Below are positions 49,749 to 52,723 of a DNA stretch of 52,723 nucleotides, one piece after another. Numbering within the stretch: position 1 is the stretch's first letter; every line of letters begins with the position of its first letter. The notes under the pieces were generated by a model. The model made no database searches. It was given only the letters and a program-made list of their open reading frames with translations, and was not told the origin of the DNA. This stretch comes from Clostridia bacterium (GTDB lineage Bacteria; Bacillota; Clostridia; Christensenellales; CAG-314), in contig CAAGHL010000068.1 in the NCBI GenBank assembly GCA_900769665.1, positions 1 to 52,723 of the forward strand, in the 5' to 3' direction. Position numbers and translations under genes: made by a program.

Positions 49749-51146
49749 ATGGAAGACGAAATCATGGAATTGTCGGAAAAGATTGCCGAGCTACTAGCCG
49801 CAAAAAATTACCGCGAAATCAAAGCACTGGTCAACGACGAGAAACCGCAAGACACTGCGCTGTTACTCGAAGAACTGCCCGAAAAAGAAATGCCGGTGGT
49901 ATTTCGATTACTTACCAAGCAAAACGCCGCAGATACTTTCGTCGAGATGACCTCCGACAGTCAGGAAATGCTAATCGACAGCTTTTCCGACGCCGAGTTG
50001 AAAGCCGTGTTTGACGAAATGTTCCTCGACGATACCGTAGACGTCATCGAAGAAATGCCTGCAAGCGTGGTAAAACGTATCATCAAGCAAACGGACGCCG
50101 AAACACGCAACCAAATCAACGAAATACTGAAGTACCCCAAGGACAGCGCAGGTACGCTGATGACGGTGGAATACGTTTCGCTGAAAGAAAGTTGGACGGT
50201 AAAGGAGTGCTTCGACCGCATACGAAAGGTTGCCGTAGACAAGGAAACCATCTACACCTGCTACGTCACCGACGCACAACGCAAGCTTATCGGTAGCGTG
50301 TCCGTCAAAGATTTGCTAATCAACGACTACGACACCGTCATAGGCAAGATAATGGAAACCGACGTAATCAGTTGCGAAACCACCGACGACGAGGAAGCCG
50401 TTGCACAAACCATCAGCAAGTACGACCTTTCCGCAATACCCGTTGTGGACACGGAAAACCGCATTGTCGGCATAATCACCGTCGACGACATCATCGACGT
50501 AATGCAAGACGAAGCCACCGAAGATATGGCGTTGATGGCGGCAATGACCCCCACCGACGAACCATACCTAACTCAAAGCGTTTGGCAGATTTGGAAGTCG
50601 CGCATACCTTGGCTGTTGATACTGATGGTGTCCGCCACCTTTACGGGACTAATCATCAACACCTACGAAGGCATGCTGAACCACCTTTCCACACTACTGT
50701 TTGCTTGCGTACCCATGCTTATGGATACGGGCGGCAATGCAGGCGGTCAAGCTTCCGTAACGGTAATTCGCGGTCTTGCCCTCGACGAAGTACATCCGCG
50801 CGACGTGCTACAAGTGCTATGGAAGGAATTTCGCGTAGGACTTATGCTTGCGGCAGTGCTTGCGGTAACTTGCTTTGCCAAACTACTGCTCATCGACAAC
50901 CTGTTGTTTGGCTACACCTACACTTGGCAGTTGTGCCTTGTGGTGTCGCTGTCGCTGTTTACCACCGTCGTGATTGCTAAAGCCGTCGGTTGCTTGATGC
51001 CCCTATTGGCAAAGACGTTGCACCTCGACCCCGCCGTGGTTGCAAGTCCCGTCATTACCACCATTGTGGACGCTTTGTCGTTGATGATCTTTTGCGCCAT
51101 TGCAATCAATTTGTTGCCGGCAATCGGGTTTACGCCCGCAGGCTAA
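49749..51146 (+). CDS. mgtE: Magnesium transporter MgtE
   Basis: Mg2+ channel gated by cytoplasmic Mg2+. It is 465 residues: an N-terminal superhelical domain (about 1-130), a CBS pair (about 135-255, e.g. MTVEYVSLKESWTV and DLSAIPVVDTENRIVGIITVDDIIDV), a plug helix, and five membrane helices with the signature MLMDTGGNAGGQASVTVIRG (about 323-342). The ATG at 49749 has AAGGAGGT 6 nt upstream. Transcription is controlled by the M-box; the CBS domains give a second, protein-level Mg2+ gate. Confidence 0.96.
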   Translation: MEDEIMELSEKIAELLAAKNYREIKALVNDEKPQDTALLLEELPEKEMPVVFRLLTKQNAADTFVEMTSDSQEMLIDSFSDAELKAVFDEMFLDDTVDVIEEMPASVVKRIIKQTDAETRNQINEILKYPKDSAGTLMTVEYVSLKESWTVKECFDRIRKVAVDKETIYTCYVTDAQRKLIGSVSVKDLLINDYDTVIGKIMETDVISCETTDDEEAVAQTISKYDLSAIPVVDTENRIVGIITVDDIIDVMQDEATEDMALMAAMTPTDEPYLTQSVWQIWKSRIPWLLILMVSATFTGLIINTYEGMLNHLSTLLFACVPMLMDTGGNAGGQASVTVIRGLALDEVHPRDVLQVLWKEFRVGLMLAAVLAVTCFAKLLLIDNLLFGYTYTWQLCLVVSLSLFTTVVIAKAVGCLMPLLAKTLHLDPAVVASPVITTIVDALSLMIFCAIAINLLPAIGFTPAG

Positions 51147-51182
51147 GCGCGGAGTAATTTTGAATTGACCGATAATATGACC

Positions 51183-51220
51183 AAAGGCTACTGGCGAAAC
51201 AATTTCGTCAATAGCCTTTT
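51183..51220. terminator. Bidirectional terminator between mgtE and ydcF
   Basis: AAAGGCTACTGGCGAAA pairs with TTTCGTCAATAGCCTTT (two G-U) around CAA or CAAT, with T on both sides; it can serve mgtE (plus) and the ydcF-like gene (minus). Confidence 0.85.
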
Positions 51221-51225
51221 GATTT

Positions 51226-51642
51226 CTACTCGCTATATGCCGACAGTTTAATGTCGGGATAGTTGCGCAATTCCTTTTCAAACAGTTTAATCGGGTTAAG
51301 AAAGTTACGCGACATATGCTCGTTGCTTGTAATCACGGTAATTTCCGTTGCCCCGAGTTTTGCGGCAATAGGTACGGAATACTTTGCGTTTTCCTCAGTC
51401 GTGGTCGATTGATCTTCGCAAATCAATTTATCTTCCGCAACGCCATTGTCAACCAAATACTCACGCATTGCCGCCGCCTCACTGCGGTTGGCTTTTTTGT
51501 TTGCCACGCCGCCCGACAAAATAATCTTGTCCACGCCAAACGCCGCAGCAAACCGCATTGCCGCATTAAGCCGCTTTACCGACAGCCCCGTCATCGTGCC
51601 GTCGTCGTTCATTCTGTTGCCTAGCACCACCAATACGTGCAT
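51226..51642 (-). CDS. YdcF-like DUF218 family protein
   Basis: 138 residues, shorter than most members (about 200), with no signal peptide. It has the DUF218 landmarks: VLGNRMNDDG (about 6-15), IILSGGVAN, ICEDQSTTTEENAKY (the conserved E-x-x-S-x-x-T-x-E-N), and VITSNEHMSR. YdcF proteins bind S-adenosylmethionine or act in envelope processes; the role here is open. It follows the AAA ATPase gene by 9 nt and is probably co-transcribed. Confidence 0.78.
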   Translation of the reverse strand: MHVLVVLGNRMNDDGTMTGLSVKRLNAAMRFAAAFGVDKIILSGGVANKKANRSEAAAMREYLVDNGVAEDKLICEDQSTTTEENAKYSVPIAAKLGATEITVITSNEHMSRNFLNPIKLFEKELRNYPDIKLSAYSE

Positions 51643-51651
51643 AATCCACCT

Positions 51652-52723
51652 CTATTGTCCGAAGCCGATACCGCGCTTTTTGCGATTCAACGACTCGAAC
51701 TCCTTGTCGCCTATACTGCGAGCAAAGTCCTCTTGCGTAAGCACCACTTCCTGCGTGCCGTTAAGTTGGCAACGCATTGCCGCCTTGGCGCAAACACGCT
51801 CGTACAGGTTACGCACGAAACGCGCATTGCTGAAACTCTTACTCTTGACGTAGCCGTCGTCCAAGCCAAGGAAGTACTTGTGTGCGTCCTCCAACATCGC
51901 AGGCTCGGCATGCAGCTTTTCCTCGCACATGGAAGCAAAAATTTGGTACAATTGCTCCTTGCTGAAGTTGGGGAACTCTATCACATAGGGCATGCGGCTT
52001 TCCAACCCCGAATTGCCCTTCATCATGCGCTCGATGTCGTCGGTGTAGCCTGCCATGATTACAACAAAGTCACTACGGTGGTTTTCCATTTCCTCAATGA
52101 GGGTATCCAACGCTTCCCTACCGTAATCTTTGGTGTCGTCGTCGCCGCGGTACAGCGAGTACGCCTCGTCGATAAACAGTACCGACCCGTACGCCGCGCG
52201 GCACAAACTAAGGGTTTTGGGCGCCGTTTCGCCGATGTAACGTCCGCAGAAGTCACGCCCCGATTGCTCGTGGAACTCCCCTATCCGCAGTACGCCGCGT
52301 TCCTTCAATATCTTGCCGATGATACGCGCTATTGTCGTCTTGCCCGTACCGGGGTTGCCCACAAAGCGCATGTGCAATGCAGGTTGCCCTAGCGACGGCG
52401 TTTTGCGTGCAAGCTCGATTTGCGACACAATCTCCAACACACGTTGCTTTATTTGTTCCGTGCCGACAAGCTTGTCCAACATTTCCATACCGCTCATATT
52501 GTCGAACAGCTCCCTACCGCACAGACAATTGCTGTCTTCCTCTCGGATAATGCGGTCGGCAACGCCGCTTTGCGCATTGGTCAGTTGCTTGCGATACAGC
52601 ATTTCCGCAACCACTTTGCGTATGGTGTCTATGCCGTAAAACTTGCCGTCACTGCTTTCTTGGCGAATACGGCGGAAGAAGCCGTCCCACACCTTTTCGT
52701 CCATGCTAAAACCGTACTTGCCC
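51652..52723 (-). CDS. CbxX/CfxQ (SpoVK-like) AAA ATPase, 5' end outside window
   Basis: The frame is still open at the window edge, so the N-terminus is missing; an ATG at 52704 is probably internal. The visible part has a helical lead-in (about 80 residues), Walker A GNPGTGKTT, Walker B VLFIDEAY, the sensor region VIMAGYTDDIERMM, and the Arg finger after GLESRM, the CbxX/CfxQ layout. A SpoVK-type sporulation role is possible, since the window is from a spore former, but is not shown. The 3' end abuts the ydcF-like gene. Confidence 0.85.
   Translation of the reverse strand, partial: GKYGFSMDEKVWDGFFRRIRQESSDGKFYGIDTIRKVVAEMLYRKQLTNAQSGVADRIIREEDSNCLCGRELFDNMSGMEMLDKLVGTEQIKQRVLEIVSQIELARKTPSLGQPALHMRFVGNPGTGKTTIARIIGKILKERGVLRIGEFHEQSGRDFCGRYIGETAPKTLSLCRAAYGSVLFIDEAYSLYRGDDDTKDYGREALDTLIEEMENHRSDFVVIMAGYTDDIERMMKGNSGLESRMPYVIEFPNFSKEQLYQIFASMCEEKLHAEPAMLEDAHKYFLGLDDGYVKSKSFSNARFVRNLYERVCAKAAMRCQLNGTQEVVLTQEDFARSIGDKEFESLNRKKRGIGFGQ

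Noticed and set aside
1..52723. CRISPR array, prophage, transposase or defence island
   Set aside because: No regularly spaced direct repeats, no integrase, transposase or phage genes, and no restriction or toxin-type genes found on either strand.

Overview
The window reads as chromosomal core DNA of a spore-forming Gram-positive bacterium of the clostridial branch of the Firmicutes (Bacillota). It carries a complete spoIIIAA-AH operon, a Spo0A-type regulator, Asp23, DUF1540 and DUF1292 proteins, lysine and magnesium (M-box) riboswitches, strong AGGAGG ribosome sites and the classic rpsB...ribF information-processing cluster. Nearly all genes lie on the minus strand; only the lysine-type ABC transporter, a DUF1540 protein and mgtE are on plus. 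No tRNA, rRNA, CRISPR array, transposase, phage gene or recognisable defence system is visible. The lineage (possibly an uncultured gut clade) is inference.

Layout from the right, in the direction of minus-strand transcription. 52.7-51.2 kb: partial CbxX/SpoVK-like AAA ATPase and YdcF-like protein. 51.1-49.3: M-box riboswitch and mgtE (plus). 49.1-44.9: membrane protein, DUF1292 protein, Spo0A-like regulator, TetR regulator, probable spore-surface protein, zinc-ribbon protein. 44.5-43.8: metallophosphoesterase in a repeat-rich setting. 43.2-34.2: rpsB-tsf-pyrH-frr-[68-aa ORF]-uppS-cdsA-dxr-rseP-ispG. 34.1-32.4: a PolC-derived protein without polymerase. 32.3-24.1: DUF1540 protein, rplI, rho-mnmA, and an acyltransferase-like/ECF sigma/anti-sigma/vWA lipoprotein module, which together separate the polC position from rimP. 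23.9-14.6: rimP-nusA-ylxR-ylxQ-infB-rbfA-nrnA-truB-ribF-nfo. 14.5-7.7: pepP, efp, spoIIIAA-AH. 7.5-4.7: lysine riboswitch and fused substrate-binding/permease plus ATPase (plus). 4.4-0.4: asp23-nusB-folD-xseA-xseB-ispA.

The strongest unusual signal is that three proteins at conserved loci lack hallmark catalytic or regulatory residues. The PolC-locus protein has no polymerase or PHP domain and a 3'-5' exonuclease fold in which the catalytic acids I could align are replaced. The Spo0A-like protein has an intact DNA-binding domain, but its phospho-acceptor Asp is Glu and its acidic pocket is gone. FolD has Leu where the family has its catalytic Lys. I see no frameshift in any of them, so they look like kept, repurposed or specialised proteins rather than debris.

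Regulatory DNA is unusually legible. There are many promoters with exact 17-bp spacing, several perfect or near-perfect palindromes sitting on promoters (rimP, frr, dxr), and tandem near-palindromic 13-mers between ispG and rseP. Three genes appear to be transcribed from their start codon (leaderless). A family of small hairpin repeats with a GGCGTTCGC core is inserted in intergenic and intra-operonic gaps.
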